Source: Actinomycetota bacterium
GTDB lineage: Bacteria > Actinomycetota > Acidimicrobiia > Acidimicrobiales > RAAP-2
Direction of reading: 5' to 3'
DNA length: 64,000 nt
Assembly (NCBI GenBank): GCA_009699875.1
Contig: WLNI01000001.1
Span: forward strand, 1,178,001 to 1,242,000
The position numbers and the translations under genes are program-made. A model generated the notes under the pieces. That model was not told the DNA's origin. It worked only from the letters and a program-made list of their open reading frames with translations, and did no database searches. Of this stretch, positions 53,239 through 61,894 are shown in pieces (position 1 is the first letter of the stretch; each line of letters begins with the position of its first letter).

Positions 53239-54507
53239 ATGTCCCGTCTCGCTATTCTCTCGCTCCATACGTCACCTCTTGCCCAGCCGGGAACCGGCGA
53301 CGGCGGTGGAATGAACGTCTACGTCCGAGAACTCGCCAGTGCCATGGCCCGAGCCGGTCATCGCTGTGACGTCTTCACTCGAGCGGACTCTCCTGAACTG
53401 CCTGCCGAGATCATCGTGGAACCTGGCTTTGTGGTGCATTACGTCGAAGCGGGGCCAAAAGCAGACGTCCCGAAAGAACAGCTCGAACTCTTGGTGCCCG
53501 AATACACCGACCGAGTCTTGACGGCGATGACGACCTTGTCTGGGGCACCTATTGATGAAGAACATGGTGGTCCCTATGACGCGGTTCACGCGAACTACTG
53601 GCTTTCTGGACTTGCTGGCCACATCATTAAACACGAGCTCGATATTCCTCTGGTCTCAACATTTCATACCCTCGACCGCGTCAAAGCAGAGGCAATGCCC
53701 GAAGAAGTAACAGCGGGAATTTCGACCAGACGCGACAAGGCCGAAGCTGATGTCATTGGCTGTTCAGATGCCGTGCTTGCCTCATGCAGCGTCGAAGCAG
53801 AACAACTTGTGGATCTCTACGATGCTGACCCAGGACGAATTTCAATCGTGGCGCCTGGTGTCGATCATGCATTCTTTGGACCGGGGGATCGAGACCAAGC
53901 GAGGCGAGCACTTGGTCTTGAATGCGACGGACCGCTTCTGTTATTTGTTGGACGCATCCAGCCGCTCAAGGGGGCTCAAGTTGCCGTCGAGGCGCTCTCA
54001 CTCTTGAGAGCATCGGGCACGCCAGCGTCATTGGTCATTGTCGGCGGTCCGAGTGGCCATCAGGGTGAGGCCACACTGGCCGAGATTCATGATCTTGTCG
54101 ATCGCCTAGGGCTCCATGACGTGGTGCACTTTCGTGCTCCCCAACCTCACGAGTTGCTCTCTTCTTATTATCGAGCCGCCGACGTAACCGTGATCCCATC
54201 TCGCTCAGAAAGTTTTGGACTCGTGGCGCTTGAGTCCTCAGCGTGTGGGACGCCCGTGGTCGCGTCTGCGGTTGGTGGACTGACCACGCTGGTTGACGAT
54301 GGCATAACGGGAGCACTCGTCGACTCTCGAGATCCTCAAGATTTTGCTGATCGCATTGGTGAGATTCTCTCTTCGCCACTGCGGGCGACTCGCTATTCAA
54401 CGGCCGCGGTCATTGAAGCCCAGAATTACACCTGGCGAGCCGCAGCAACCGCCTTGGGCGAACTCTTTGACGAATTAGTTGCTCGACGTCTTGTGACGTG
54501 CGGGTAA
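53239..54507 (+). CDS. mshA: D-inositol-3-phosphate glycosyltransferase (mycothiol synthesis)
   Basis: 422 residues, GT4 family. The N-terminal SLHTSPLAQPGTGDGGGMNV is the hallmark of MshA. VFVGRIQPLKGAQ-type and ESFGLVALESSACGTPVV motifs (EX7E) in the C-terminal Rossmann domain bind UDP-GlcNAc. It transfers GlcNAc to inositol 3-phosphate, the first step of mycothiol synthesis. The ATG at 53239 is chosen because the MshA N terminus begins there; a start at 53158 would add 27 odd residues. The YbjN-like gene directly downstream is the same neighbour as in mycobacteria. Confidence 0.93.
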   Translation: MSRLAILSLHTSPLAQPGTGDGGGMNVYVRELASAMARAGHRCDVFTRADSPELPAEIIVEPGFVVHYVEAGPKADVPKEQLELLVPEYTDRVLTAMTTLSGAPIDEEHGGPYDAVHANYWLSGLAGHIIKHELDIPLVSTFHTLDRVKAEAMPEEVTAGISTRRDKAEADVIGCSDAVLASCSVEAEQLVDLYDADPGRISIVAPGVDHAFFGPGDRDQARRALGLECDGPLLLFVGRIQPLKGAQVAVEALSLLRASGTPASLVIVGGPSGHQGEATLAEIHDLVDRLGLHDVVHFRAPQPHELLSSYYRAADVTVIPSRSESFGLVALESSACGTPVVASAVGGLTTLVDDGITGALVDSRDPQDFADRIGEILSSPLRATRYSTAAVIEAQNYTWRAAATALGELFDELVARRLVTCG

Positions 54508-54511
54508 GTAC

Positions 54512-55006
54512 GTGCCACGTATCGAACTCTCTGAAGCAGACGAACGTGATCTTGTTGTAGGAGTTGTAAACGGTTGGGCTGATCATCAACTCGCGCTTGG
54601 TGAGGCATTGGTTGGTGTCGAGAAAATTGAAGTAACTGATGGGACGGCGTCACATCGCTGGCTGTTGCGTTTCAAAGGGGAAGAAAAAGAGTTCATTACG
54701 CTCTGGCTCACGTTTCACCAGCGCACGCTTCACTTTGAAACCCAGTTCATGCCTGCTCCCGAAGAGAATGTTGCTGAGGTCTTGACGTATCTGATGCGTC
54801 GCAACGCTCACTTGTTGCAAATGGCGTTTGCATTTGGGCCAGAAAACGCTATCTATCTCGTGGGTCGAGTGCCAGCCTTCTTGGTAGATGAAGAAGAACT
54901 TGATCGAATAGCTGGCTGTTCGATCCTCTACGTGGACGATCATTTCCCAACGGCAATGTCGCTGGCGTTCCCAAATCAGTACCGTCGCAGGCCTCGTCGC
55001 GCCTAA
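54512..55006 (+). CDS. YbjN/TY-Chap domain protein
   Basis: 164 residues. Strands ASHRWLLRFKGEEKEFITLW and LHFETQFMPAPEEN, helices EVLTYLMRRNAHLLQMAFAF, then IYLVGRVPAFLVDEEELDRI match the YbjN / type III secretion chaperone-like fold. The function is unknown. It follows mshA by 4 nt, as the related Rv0487-type gene does in mycobacteria. The start is a GTG. Confidence 0.85.
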   Translation: MPRIELSEADERDLVVGVVNGWADHQLALGEALVGVEKIEVTDGTASHRWLLRFKGEEKEFITLWLTFHQRTLHFETQFMPAPEENVAEVLTYLMRRNAHLLQMAFAFGPENAIYLVGRVPAFLVDEEELDRIAGCSILYVDDHFPTAMSLAFPNQYRRRPRRA

Positions 55007-55020
55007 TCACCCTGCTCTTG

Positions 55021-55026
55021 TAGGTT
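55021..55026 (+). promoter_or_regulatory. -10 box of a leaderless promoter for proC
   Basis: TAGGTT, then 7 nt, then ATG at 55034. Confidence 0.5.
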
Positions 55027-55033
55027 AGAGGGT

Positions 55034-55840
55034 ATGGAAGCTGCGTTAATAGTCGTTGGTGGCGGACGAATGGGTACCGCATTAGTCGAGGGAATTCTCT
55101 CCTCGGGCTATCTCACTGCGTCCAGCATCGTTGTCGTTGAACCCGACGTGGAGCGTCGCGCCATGTTGCGACTTGCTCACGATGACCTCATCCTTGTTGA
55201 CACCCCTGAGATTGAACACATTGGTGAAAAAACTGGAGGGGTCCTCGCGGTGAAGCCCGAAGTCGCTGAGTCCGCCGCTCGACTCCTCGGCGGATTAGGA
55301 ATTCAAAGGATCCTCTCAGTGGTGGCCGGCATACCGGCAGCCCGACTTGAAGCCGCTCTGCCGCAACCCATACCGGTCATTCGAGCCATGCCCAATACCC
55401 CAGCACTTGTCGGGGCCGGCGTGAGCGCGATCTCTGGGGGCAGCCATGTCACGAAAGCGGACCTTGACTGGGCTGACGAGCTGCTCTCGTCAGTTGGAAC
55501 AGTGGTGCGCGTCCCAGAACGCCAGCTCGACGCAGTGACCGGGGTTTCGGGATCAGGTCCCGCCTACTTGTTTCTCGTCGCAGAAGCATTGATTGAAGCA
55601 GGAGTGACCGCTGGACTGTCGAGAGAGACAGCACGGACCTTGGCGAATGAAACCATTCTTGGGGCTGGACGCATGTTGGTCGAGTCCGGCCAAAGTGCGG
55701 AAGAGCTCAGGGCCCAGGTGACGTCACCGGGAGGCACGACTGCTGCAGCCCTTCGAGCCCTCGAGGCACGTGCCGTGCGATCGGCGTTCGTCGAAGCGGT
55801 CATGGCGGCTGTTGAGCGGTCCCGTTCCATGGGGAGATAG
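55034..55840 (+). CDS. proC: Pyrroline-5-carboxylate reductase
   Basis: 268 residues. NAD(P) Rossmann motif VVGGGRMGTALVEG at the N terminus, IRAMPNTPALVGAG in the centre, and VSGSGPAYLFLVAEALIEAG plus VTSPGGTTAAAL in the C-terminal dimer domain. It reduces pyrroline-5-carboxylate to proline. It stands before rex and the heme genes in the same direction, with its own leaderless promoter. Confidence 0.95.
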   Translation: MEAALIVVGGGRMGTALVEGILSSGYLTASSIVVVEPDVERRAMLRLAHDDLILVDTPEIEHIGEKTGGVLAVKPEVAESAARLLGGLGIQRILSVVAGIPAARLEAALPQPIPVIRAMPNTPALVGAGVSAISGGSHVTKADLDWADELLSSVGTVVRVPERQLDAVTGVSGSGPAYLFLVAEALIEAGVTAGLSRETARTLANETILGAGRMLVESGQSAEELRAQVTSPGGTTAAALRALEARAVRSAFVEAVMAAVERSRSMGR

Positions 55841-55883
55841 CCACAAAATCAGGAACGAATAGGCATATTTGCGGTCGTGTGAC

Positions 55884-55889
55884 TACGAT
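55884..55889 (+). promoter_or_regulatory. -10 box of a leaderless promoter for rex
   Basis: TACGAT, then 6 nt, then ATG at 55896. I do not see the classic TTGTGAA...TTCACAA Rex operator here. Confidence 0.45.
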
Positions 55890-55895
55890 TCGACA

Positions 55896-56630
55896 ATGCC
55901 TCCGAAAAAGAATGGCGATCTCTCGCTTCCTGAGCCCGTTGTTGAGCGTCTGCCGCTCTATCAGCGCATTCTGACGCAACTCATTCGCCAAGGCTCGTCG
56001 ACTGTTTCTTCCGAACAACTCGCAGAGTTAGCCGGACTGAGTGCTGCGATGGTTCGAAAGGACTTCTCGCTTCTCGGCCCCATGGGGACCCGAGGCTCTG
56101 GATACGAGGTTGACTATCTCTTGTCGCACCTCGATCGGATTCTTGGAACTGGGAAAAGTTGGCCGGTAGTGATTGCGGGAGTCGGTCGCTTGGCGAGAGC
56201 CCTCGTTGGCAACAGAAACTTTTCTGGTCGAGGGTTCCGGCTCATTGGTGCCGTTGACTCAAAAGTAAACGTCATTGGCACAGAACTCGCCGGTCTCACC
56301 GTCGCGTCCTACGAGACCATTGCGGACTCTCTGGCAGAGGTTCCCTCCATTGGCGTGATCACCACACCACCAGAGACCGCTCAGTTGGCAACCGATACCT
56401 TGGTCGCGCTGGGTGTTCGCTCACTTTTGAACTTCGCTCCAAGCATCATTGAAGCCCCCAAAGAGATTGCAGTTCGCTACGTTGACCTTTCGATGGAACT
56501 GCAGATCTTGAGTTACTACGCCTCGCAGCCCGAAGGGGACCTCACGACAGCTCGGCTCGGGACAGGAGGGATTCAGCCCCTTCGAGATCGTTGGCCTGCT
56601 TCGGCAAAGGGACCTACTCCAACGCCGTAA
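55896..56630 (+). CDS. rex: Redox-sensing transcriptional repressor Rex
   Basis: 244 residues. The N-terminal winged helix (about 13-75) has LSAAMVRKDFSLLGPMGTRG, a Rex signature. The NAD(H) Rossmann fold follows with VIAGVGRLARALVG. The C-terminal helix for domain swapping contains SYYASQPEG. Rex senses the NADH/NAD+ ratio and represses respiratory and heme genes. The position directly before hemA suggests it controls this operon. A -10 box 6 nt before this ATG supports the start. Confidence 0.93.
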   Translation: MPPKKNGDLSLPEPVVERLPLYQRILTQLIRQGSSTVSSEQLAELAGLSAAMVRKDFSLLGPMGTRGSGYEVDYLLSHLDRILGTGKSWPVVIAGVGRLARALVGNRNFSGRGFRLIGAVDSKVNVIGTELAGLTVASYETIADSLAEVPSIGVITTPPETAQLATDTLVALGVRSLLNFAPSIIEAPKEIAVRYVDLSMELQILSYYASQPEGDLTTARLGTGGIQPLRDRWPASAKGPTPTP

Positions 56631-56632
56631 CA

Positions 56633-56650
56633 TTAGGGTAGACACCCTAA
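56633..56650 (+). promoter_or_regulatory. 18-bp palindrome over the hemA promoter
   Basis: TTAGGGT-AGAC-ACCCTAA has perfect 7-bp arms. It covers a TAGGGT -10 box (56634-56639), with hemA starting at 56668 after a CAGGAG ribosome site. It could be an operator or a small hairpin; its sequence does not match the known Rex consensus. Confidence 0.5.
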
Positions 56651-56667
56651 GAGCAACCAGGAGTCAC

Positions 56668-57942
56668 ATGTCACTCGTCGTTATCGGTCTAGAGCATTCA
56701 AAGGCACCCTTTGAACTCTTAGAACGCGTGACAGTGGCTGACGCTGACGTTGGAAAAGTACTGAGCGAACTCTCCGCGTTGGAAAACGTTCAAGAGGTCG
56801 CACTCGTTTCAACGTGCCTGCGCACTGAGATCTACGCCGTGGTGGATCGCTTTCATGATGCCGTTGACGACATCACCACGCTCTTTGCCCAGCGAGCGCA
56901 AAGTGATAGAGCCGATATAGACGAGCACCAATTGGTCTACTTCGACCGAGGCGTCGCCATGCATCTCTTCCGAGTGGCCTCTGGTCTTGAATCAGCAGTG
57001 CCTGGCGAAACCGAAGTCCTCGGTCAGGTGCGGCGCTCTCTTGAGCGTTCCAGTGAAGAAGGAACGGTGGGTCCAGTGCTCACTAACCTCTTCACGCACA
57101 GTATTCATGCCGGAAGAAAAGTCCGGGTTGACACCGCAATTGCCCGTGGGACGACGTCGTTCTCCTACGCTGCGGTTGAACTCGCCGCCGCACATCTCCA
57201 GGGTGATCTTTCTGGGGAGTCCGTAGTCGTCCTTGGGGCAGGAGCACTCGGGGCGGGAACGGTTGCTGCTCTTGTTGATGAGCGACGCACTGACCACCCT
57301 CGAGAGGTGGTGGTCATCAATCGAACTGAACACCGAGCACAAGAGATCCTTGCTGGCCTCGAATCAACAGTTCCTATCAGAGTTGCGCAGATGGAGGAGC
57401 TGTCGGTTGAGTTACAACATGCTCGACTCTGTATCTCAGCTGTTGAGACGGAAATCCCACTGATCACTGAAGAGCATGTGGCACAGCGCGAGGGATCGCC
57501 GCTCTTGATTGTTGACCTTGGGATGCCTCGCAATGTTGAGCGAAGTGTCGGAGATCACGGAGACGTTGTGCTCCTCGACATCTCTGACCTGAGAAGTGCT
57601 GTCGAACAAGCAATGGATGAGCGTCGAAGTGAAATCACCGCCGCTGAAGCAGTCGTGGCAAAAGAAGTCGATCACTACTTAGAAGATCAACGAGGAAGAG
57701 GTGCCGCTCCAATTGTGGTGGCCCTTCGAGAACGCTATGAGGCGATCCGCGTCAGTGAACTTGAGCGTCGAAGCGGCGATCTTGCGTCACTGAGCCCAGA
57801 ACAACGCGACGCGGTCGACGCACTAACAAAATCGCTGTTGGCCAAACTTGTCCATGAGCCGACGATGGCGTTGAAAGAGGGCGTTGGAACATCTCGTGGT
57901 GAGCGCTTAGTTGAAGCAGCCCGACTCCTCTTTGGGCTGTGA
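56668..57942 (+). CDS. hemA: Glutamyl-tRNA reductase
   Basis: 424 residues. N-terminal GLEHSKAPFELLER and catalytic Cys 50 in VSTCLRTEIYAV, substrate-binding VPGETEVLGQVR, then the NADPH fold with VVLGAGALGAGTVAAL, and the long C-terminal dimer helix. It makes glutamate-1-semialdehyde, the first committed step of C5 heme synthesis. CAGGAG lies before the ATG. It overlaps hemC (GTGA). Confidence 0.95.
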   Translation: MSLVVIGLEHSKAPFELLERVTVADADVGKVLSELSALENVQEVALVSTCLRTEIYAVVDRFHDAVDDITTLFAQRAQSDRADIDEHQLVYFDRGVAMHLFRVASGLESAVPGETEVLGQVRRSLERSSEEGTVGPVLTNLFTHSIHAGRKVRVDTAIARGTTSFSYAAVELAAAHLQGDLSGESVVVLGAGALGAGTVAALVDERRTDHPREVVVINRTEHRAQEILAGLESTVPIRVAQMEELSVELQHARLCISAVETEIPLITEEHVAQREGSPLLIVDLGMPRNVERSVGDHGDVVLLDISDLRSAVEQAMDERRSEITAAEAVVAKEVDHYLEDQRGRGAAPIVVALRERYEAIRVSELERRSGDLASLSPEQRDAVDALTKSLLAKLVHEPTMALKEGVGTSRGERLVEAARLLFGL

Positions 57943-58838
57943 GCCACACCACGTCGGCTCGTACGCTTCGTCTCGCCACTCGGGGATCGCCACTCGCGAT
58001 TGCCCAAGCCGATCGGGTGGCGTCCCAACTTCGCCACGTCTACCCCGAGATGGTGTTCGAGAACGTCATTATCTCTACGACTGGGGATCAGGACACCACC
58101 ACACCGTTGAGTCAGAGTGGTGGCCAAGGAATCTTCGTGAAGGAAATACAGCTCGCGCTGTTGAACGGTGAGGCTGACGTTGCTGTTCACTCAGCAAAAG
58201 ATCTTCCATCGCTTCCTCCAAAAGGTCTTGAATTGATAAGTGTCCCCGAGCGTTTGGATCCAGCCGACGTCCTCGTCGGTCGCTCCCTCGAAGGGCTCGC
58301 CCCTGGAGCCTGTGTGGCCACCGGCTCGCCCCGGCGAAAAGTACTCTTGAGCACACTTCGCCCCGATCTGAACATCGTTGAGCTACGAGGGAATATGGCC
58401 ACGCGGCTTTCCTTGCCCGGATCCAAGGGGGTCGACGCGATTGTGACTGCCGCAGCGGCCCTGAGCCGGCTTGGCCAAGAAGCGCTCATCGCAGAGCGTT
58501 TTGATCCACTGACCTTTACCCCGCAAGTTGGGCAAGGAGCTATTGGGCTCGAGTGTCGGATCGGCGATCCTCTCGGGGAGCTTGTTCGTGTGATTGACGA
58601 CGTGCACGCGCATCGCTGTCTCGATGCCGAGCGATCATTTCTCGCCACCTTGGGTGCAGGTTGCATGATTCCAGCCGGAGCATGGTGTGTGGCAGAAGAA
58701 AATGAACTTGTCCTTCGAGCAGTGATGTTCAATGAACAAAGCCATGTCCTCGAGCGACATGAACTGCGAGGCAATGACCCCGTTGCATTGGGTCAAGGAA
58801 TCGCAGCGCTATTTTCAAAGGGAGCACGAGGACAATGA
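57939..58838 (+). CDS. hemC: Hydroxymethylbilane synthase (porphobilinogen deaminase)
   Basis: 299 residues. LATRGSPLAIAQADRVA at the start, HSAKDLPS at 84-91, and the dipyrromethane cofactor Cys 242 in LGAGCMIPAGAW. It joins four porphobilinogens to hydroxymethylbilane. The GTG start overlaps the hemA stop, and its stop overlaps hemD (ATGA), so the genes are translationally coupled. Confidence 0.95.
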   Translation: MSHTTSARTLRLATRGSPLAIAQADRVASQLRHVYPEMVFENVIISTTGDQDTTTPLSQSGGQGIFVKEIQLALLNGEADVAVHSAKDLPSLPPKGLELISVPERLDPADVLVGRSLEGLAPGACVATGSPRRKVLLSTLRPDLNIVELRGNMATRLSLPGSKGVDAIVTAAAALSRLGQEALIAERFDPLTFTPQVGQGAIGLECRIGDPLGELVRVIDDVHAHRCLDAERSFLATLGAGCMIPAGAWCVAEENELVLRAVMFNEQSHVLERHELRGNDPVALGQGIAALFSKGARGQ

Positions 58839-59596
58839 CCGCACTTGATCTCTCTGACGTCAGTGTGGCGATTACTCGACCCGAGACACGAGCCACCCAT
58901 TTGAAGTCTCGACTGGAAAATCTTGGGGCCGACGTCGTGGTGCGACCTCTCATTGGGACGCAGCTCCCCGACGACGAGGGAGCAGCGTTCCTCGAAGCCT
59001 GGTCTCGACTGAACGATTTTTCATGGGTTGGCGTGACGTCGGCAACGAGTGTTGCCACCATCAATCAACTGGGCCAAGGCATTGAGGTGCCGAGTTCACT
59101 TCGAATTGCGGCGGTCGGAAAGTCGACGGCCCGGGCACTTCGCGCCAGTGCGCTCGATGTTGCGCTGACCGGAGATGGTTCTGGGGGCAAGTCACTGGCT
59201 GAATCCATGATCCAAAGTGCGCGGCCCGTGTCCGTTCTTGTCGTCAAGGCACAAGACGGTCGAAGTGATCTCGAAGAGACGCTTGAGGAACACGGCTGGA
59301 CCGTGACAGCGGTGGCGGCCTACGTCACGAGGCCTGTCGTGATGAGCGACGTTGAGCGAGAGGAACTGAGAACTCGAGAGGTGATTGTGGTCGCTTCTCC
59401 GAGTGCCGTGCGAGCGCTTCGAGACGTGCTCTCTCAGGGTGAGCCTGCTCGAGCGGATCAGTCAATCGTCGCTATCGGAAAGACCACTGGCGATGCTGCG
59501 GAGGCGCTGGAATTCCCGAGGGTGATGGTGGCAAGCAAACCTGATGATGATGGCCTGGTTGCGGCAATCGAGAAGGCTGTCTTTGGTAAGTGGTGA
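58835..59596 (+). CDS. hemD: Uroporphyrinogen-III synthase
   Basis: 253 residues with the two-domain HemD fold: VAITRPETRATHLKSRLENL at the start, VGVTSATSV, AVGKSTARALRAS, LVVKAQDGRSDLEETLEEHG, and VVASPSAVRALRDVL. Sequence identity in the family is low, so the call depends on this layout and on the place between hemC and hemB. It closes hydroxymethylbilane with inversion of ring D. Confidence 0.9.
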   Translation: MTALDLSDVSVAITRPETRATHLKSRLENLGADVVVRPLIGTQLPDDEGAAFLEAWSRLNDFSWVGVTSATSVATINQLGQGIEVPSSLRIAAVGKSTARALRASALDVALTGDGSGGKSLAESMIQSARPVSVLVVKAQDGRSDLEETLEEHGWTVTAVAAYVTRPVVMSDVEREELRTREVIVVASPSAVRALRDVLSQGEPARADQSIVAIGKTTGDAAEALEFPRVMVASKPDDDGLVAAIEKAVFGKW

Positions 59597-59602
59597 GTTG
59601 CG

Positions 59603-59608
59603 TAGGCT
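59603..59608 (+). promoter_or_regulatory. -10 box of a leaderless internal promoter for hemB
   Basis: TAGGCT, then 7 nt, then GTG at 59616. It lies just after the hemD stop. Confidence 0.45.
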
Positions 59609-59615
59609 AAGGACT

Positions 59616-60599
59616 GTGGATGACCTTGTGCGACGCCCTCGTCGACTCCGTCGAACCCCGGCTATTCGCCGATTGGTTTCTGAGACGCGCCTCTCAACGG
59701 CTGATGTTGTCGCACCTTTGTTTGTGGCAGAAGCAGCCACGTCTCCTCAAGCCATCACTTCGCTCCCAGGGCACTTCCAACATACGCTTGATTCACTCAC
59801 GGAAGAAGTCGCTCGCCTGTTGCGTCATGGCGTGTCCTCCGTCATGCTCTTTGGGGTCCCTTCCGAAAAAGATTCGCAGGGAACCGGTGCGTCAGACCCG
59901 CAAGGGATTGTTCAGGTCGCCCTTGAGCGATTGAACCGTGAGTTCCACGATGACGTGGTGATCTTTGCCGACCTTTGTCTCGATGAGTACACCGATCATG
60001 GACACTGCGGTGTCCTCGATAGCGAGGGCAAGGTCGACAACGATGCGACACTGTTGCGCTACCAAGCAGCTGCGATCGCACAAGCAGACGCCGGCGTTGA
60101 TTTTGTTGCACCGAGCGGCATGATGGACGGACAAGTTGGAGCCATCCGCTCAGCACTCGATACTCATGGTCGACATGACGTTGGCATCCTGGCCTACTCG
60201 GCAAAGTACGTCTCAGGGCTGTATGGACCATTCCGAGAGGCCGTCTCAGTTGAGATTGCTGACGGTGGAGATCGTCGCGGCTACCAACAGGATTTTTCTA
60301 ATCGCCGAGAAGCCCTGTTGGAAGTCCAGCTCGATATTGAGCAGGGGGCTGACATCGTGATGGTCAAGCCTGCGGTGACGTATCTAGACGTCATTGCTGA
60401 CGTGGCAGGAAGTGTCGACGTCCCAGTTGCGGCCTACCACGTGAGTGGCGAGTATTCGATGATCAAAGCAGCAGGCGAGAAGGGCTGGATCGATGCAGAT
60501 GCAGTGGCCCTCGAACAACTCACGGCCGTGAAGCGGGCAGGTGCCGACATCATTGTGACGTACTTCGCAGGCGAACTCGACCAGGTCTTGGATGGCTGA
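59616..60599 (+). CDS. hemB: Delta-aminolevulinic acid dehydratase (porphobilinogen synthase)
   Basis: 327 residues. RPRRLRRTPAIRRLVSETRL at the start, CLDEYTDHGHCG (metal site), Schiff-base lysines in AYSAKYVSG and IVMVKPAVTYLDV. It condenses two aminolevulinate molecules to porphobilinogen. The GTG at 59616 is preferred because of the -10 box 7 nt upstream and the usual N-terminal length; an in-frame ATG at 59544 would overlap hemD by 53 nt. It overlaps hemL by 8 nt. Confidence 0.93.
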   Translation: MDDLVRRPRRLRRTPAIRRLVSETRLSTADVVAPLFVAEAATSPQAITSLPGHFQHTLDSLTEEVARLLRHGVSSVMLFGVPSEKDSQGTGASDPQGIVQVALERLNREFHDDVVIFADLCLDEYTDHGHCGVLDSEGKVDNDATLLRYQAAAIAQADAGVDFVAPSGMMDGQVGAIRSALDTHGRHDVGILAYSAKYVSGLYGPFREAVSVEIADGGDRRGYQQDFSNRREALLEVQLDIEQGADIVMVKPAVTYLDVIADVAGSVDVPVAAYHVSGEYSMIKAAGEKGWIDADAVALEQLTAVKRAGADIIVTYFAGELDQVLDG

Positions 60600-61887
60600 T
60601 TCATTCACGAACGAACAGTGGTTTGAGCGAGCCAAAGAGGTAATCCCCGGTGGGGTGAACTCACCAGTTCGATCATTTCGCTCAGTTGGTGGAACTCCCT
60701 ACACCGTTCGAAGCGGCCACGGCAGTCACGTCACCGATGTTGAAGGGCGTGTCTACCTCGACTTCGTTCAGTCTTATGGTGCGAGTCTCTTAGGGCATGC
60801 ACACCCTGTTGTTGTGGACGCTGTTGAAGTGACGGTGAAAAACGGGAGCACCTTTGGCGCTCCAACTCCCGGCGAAGTGCTTCTTGCCGAGGCAATTGTT
60901 GAACGCGTGGAAGGACTCGAACAGATTCGTTTCGTTTCTTCTGGGACCGAAGCAGTCATGAGTGCAGTTCGACTCGCCCGCGGTTTCACTGGAAGAGACA
61001 AAATCGTCAAGTTCGATGGCTGTTATCACGGCCACTCCGACCAACTCTTAGTAGCGGGTGGGAGTGGCGTCGCAGAACTTGGACTTCCTGGATCGGCGGG
61101 TGTGCCTGGAGGAGCTATTGCCGACACCTGGGTGGCTCCGTATAACGAAGTTCCGAGGCTTGATGATGACGTGGCCTGTGTCATCGTTGAGCCGATCGCC
61201 GCCAATATGAATCTGGTGCAACCGAAAGAAGGATTCCTTGAGGGTCTTCGAGCAGAATGCGACCGGGTCGGGGCACTTTTGATCTTTGATGAAGTCATCA
61301 CGGGATTTCGAGTGGGGCCGGGCGGATGTGCTGACTTGCTTGGCGTGACGCCCGACCTGTGGTGTTTTGGCAAGGTCATCGGTGGAGGGCTCCCGGTCGG
61401 TGGATTCGGTGGGTCGAAAGAGATCTTGTCGTATCTCGCTCCGCAAGGGCCCGTCTACCAAGGCGGGACCTTGTCGGGAAATCCCTTAGCGATGGCGGCA
61501 GGAAAAGCGGTGCTCGATGCCGTAACGCCCAATGACTATGTCGAGCTGACTGAGCGAGCACAGAACTTTGCACGGTCGTTCTGTGGAGCGATTCGAAAAG
61601 GCGGACTGTGGGCATGTGTCCCCGCGGCAGGACCACTTCTCGGTCTTTACATAGCGCCTCCTGGGAGTGATTTCAGCGCGCCGAGCAACTATGCAGAGTC
61701 CAAAGCCATCGCCGAGACTGGTCTCTACGCCCCGTTCTTCCATGCCATGTTGGAGCGAGGTGTGGCCCTGGCGCCAGGTTCGTACGAAGTGATGTTTGTC
61801 TCGATGGCTCACAGTGACGAGGAACTTGCAATGACGATTGAACTCGCTCAAGACGCGGCTGCCTCTGTCGTGACGGCGTTAGCCTAA
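60592..61887 (+). CDS. hemL: Glutamate-1-semialdehyde 2,1-aminomutase
   Basis: 431 residues, PLP-dependent class III aminotransferase. VIPGGVNSPVRSF at the start, FVSSGTEAVMSAVRLARG, KFDGCYHGHSD, FDEVITGFRVGPGG, and the PLP-lysine segment WCFGKVIGGGLPVGGFGG. It makes aminolevulinate from the HemA product. The start overlaps hemB. Confidence 0.95.
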   Translation: MADSFTNEQWFERAKEVIPGGVNSPVRSFRSVGGTPYTVRSGHGSHVTDVEGRVYLDFVQSYGASLLGHAHPVVVDAVEVTVKNGSTFGAPTPGEVLLAEAIVERVEGLEQIRFVSSGTEAVMSAVRLARGFTGRDKIVKFDGCYHGHSDQLLVAGGSGVAELGLPGSAGVPGGAIADTWVAPYNEVPRLDDDVACVIVEPIAANMNLVQPKEGFLEGLRAECDRVGALLIFDEVITGFRVGPGGCADLLGVTPDLWCFGKVIGGGLPVGGFGGSKEILSYLAPQGPVYQGGTLSGNPLAMAAGKAVLDAVTPNDYVELTERAQNFARSFCGAIRKGGLWACVPAAGPLLGLYIAPPGSDFSAPSNYAESKAIAETGLYAPFFHAMLERGVALAPGSYEVMFVSMAHSDEELAMTIELAQDAAASVVTALA

Positions 61888-61894
61888 GAAGATC

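Noticed and set aside
55840-56668. Classic Rex operator near rex and hemA
   Set aside because: I looked for TTGTGAA...TTCACAA-like sequence and found none; only the unrelated TTAGGGT palindrome is present.
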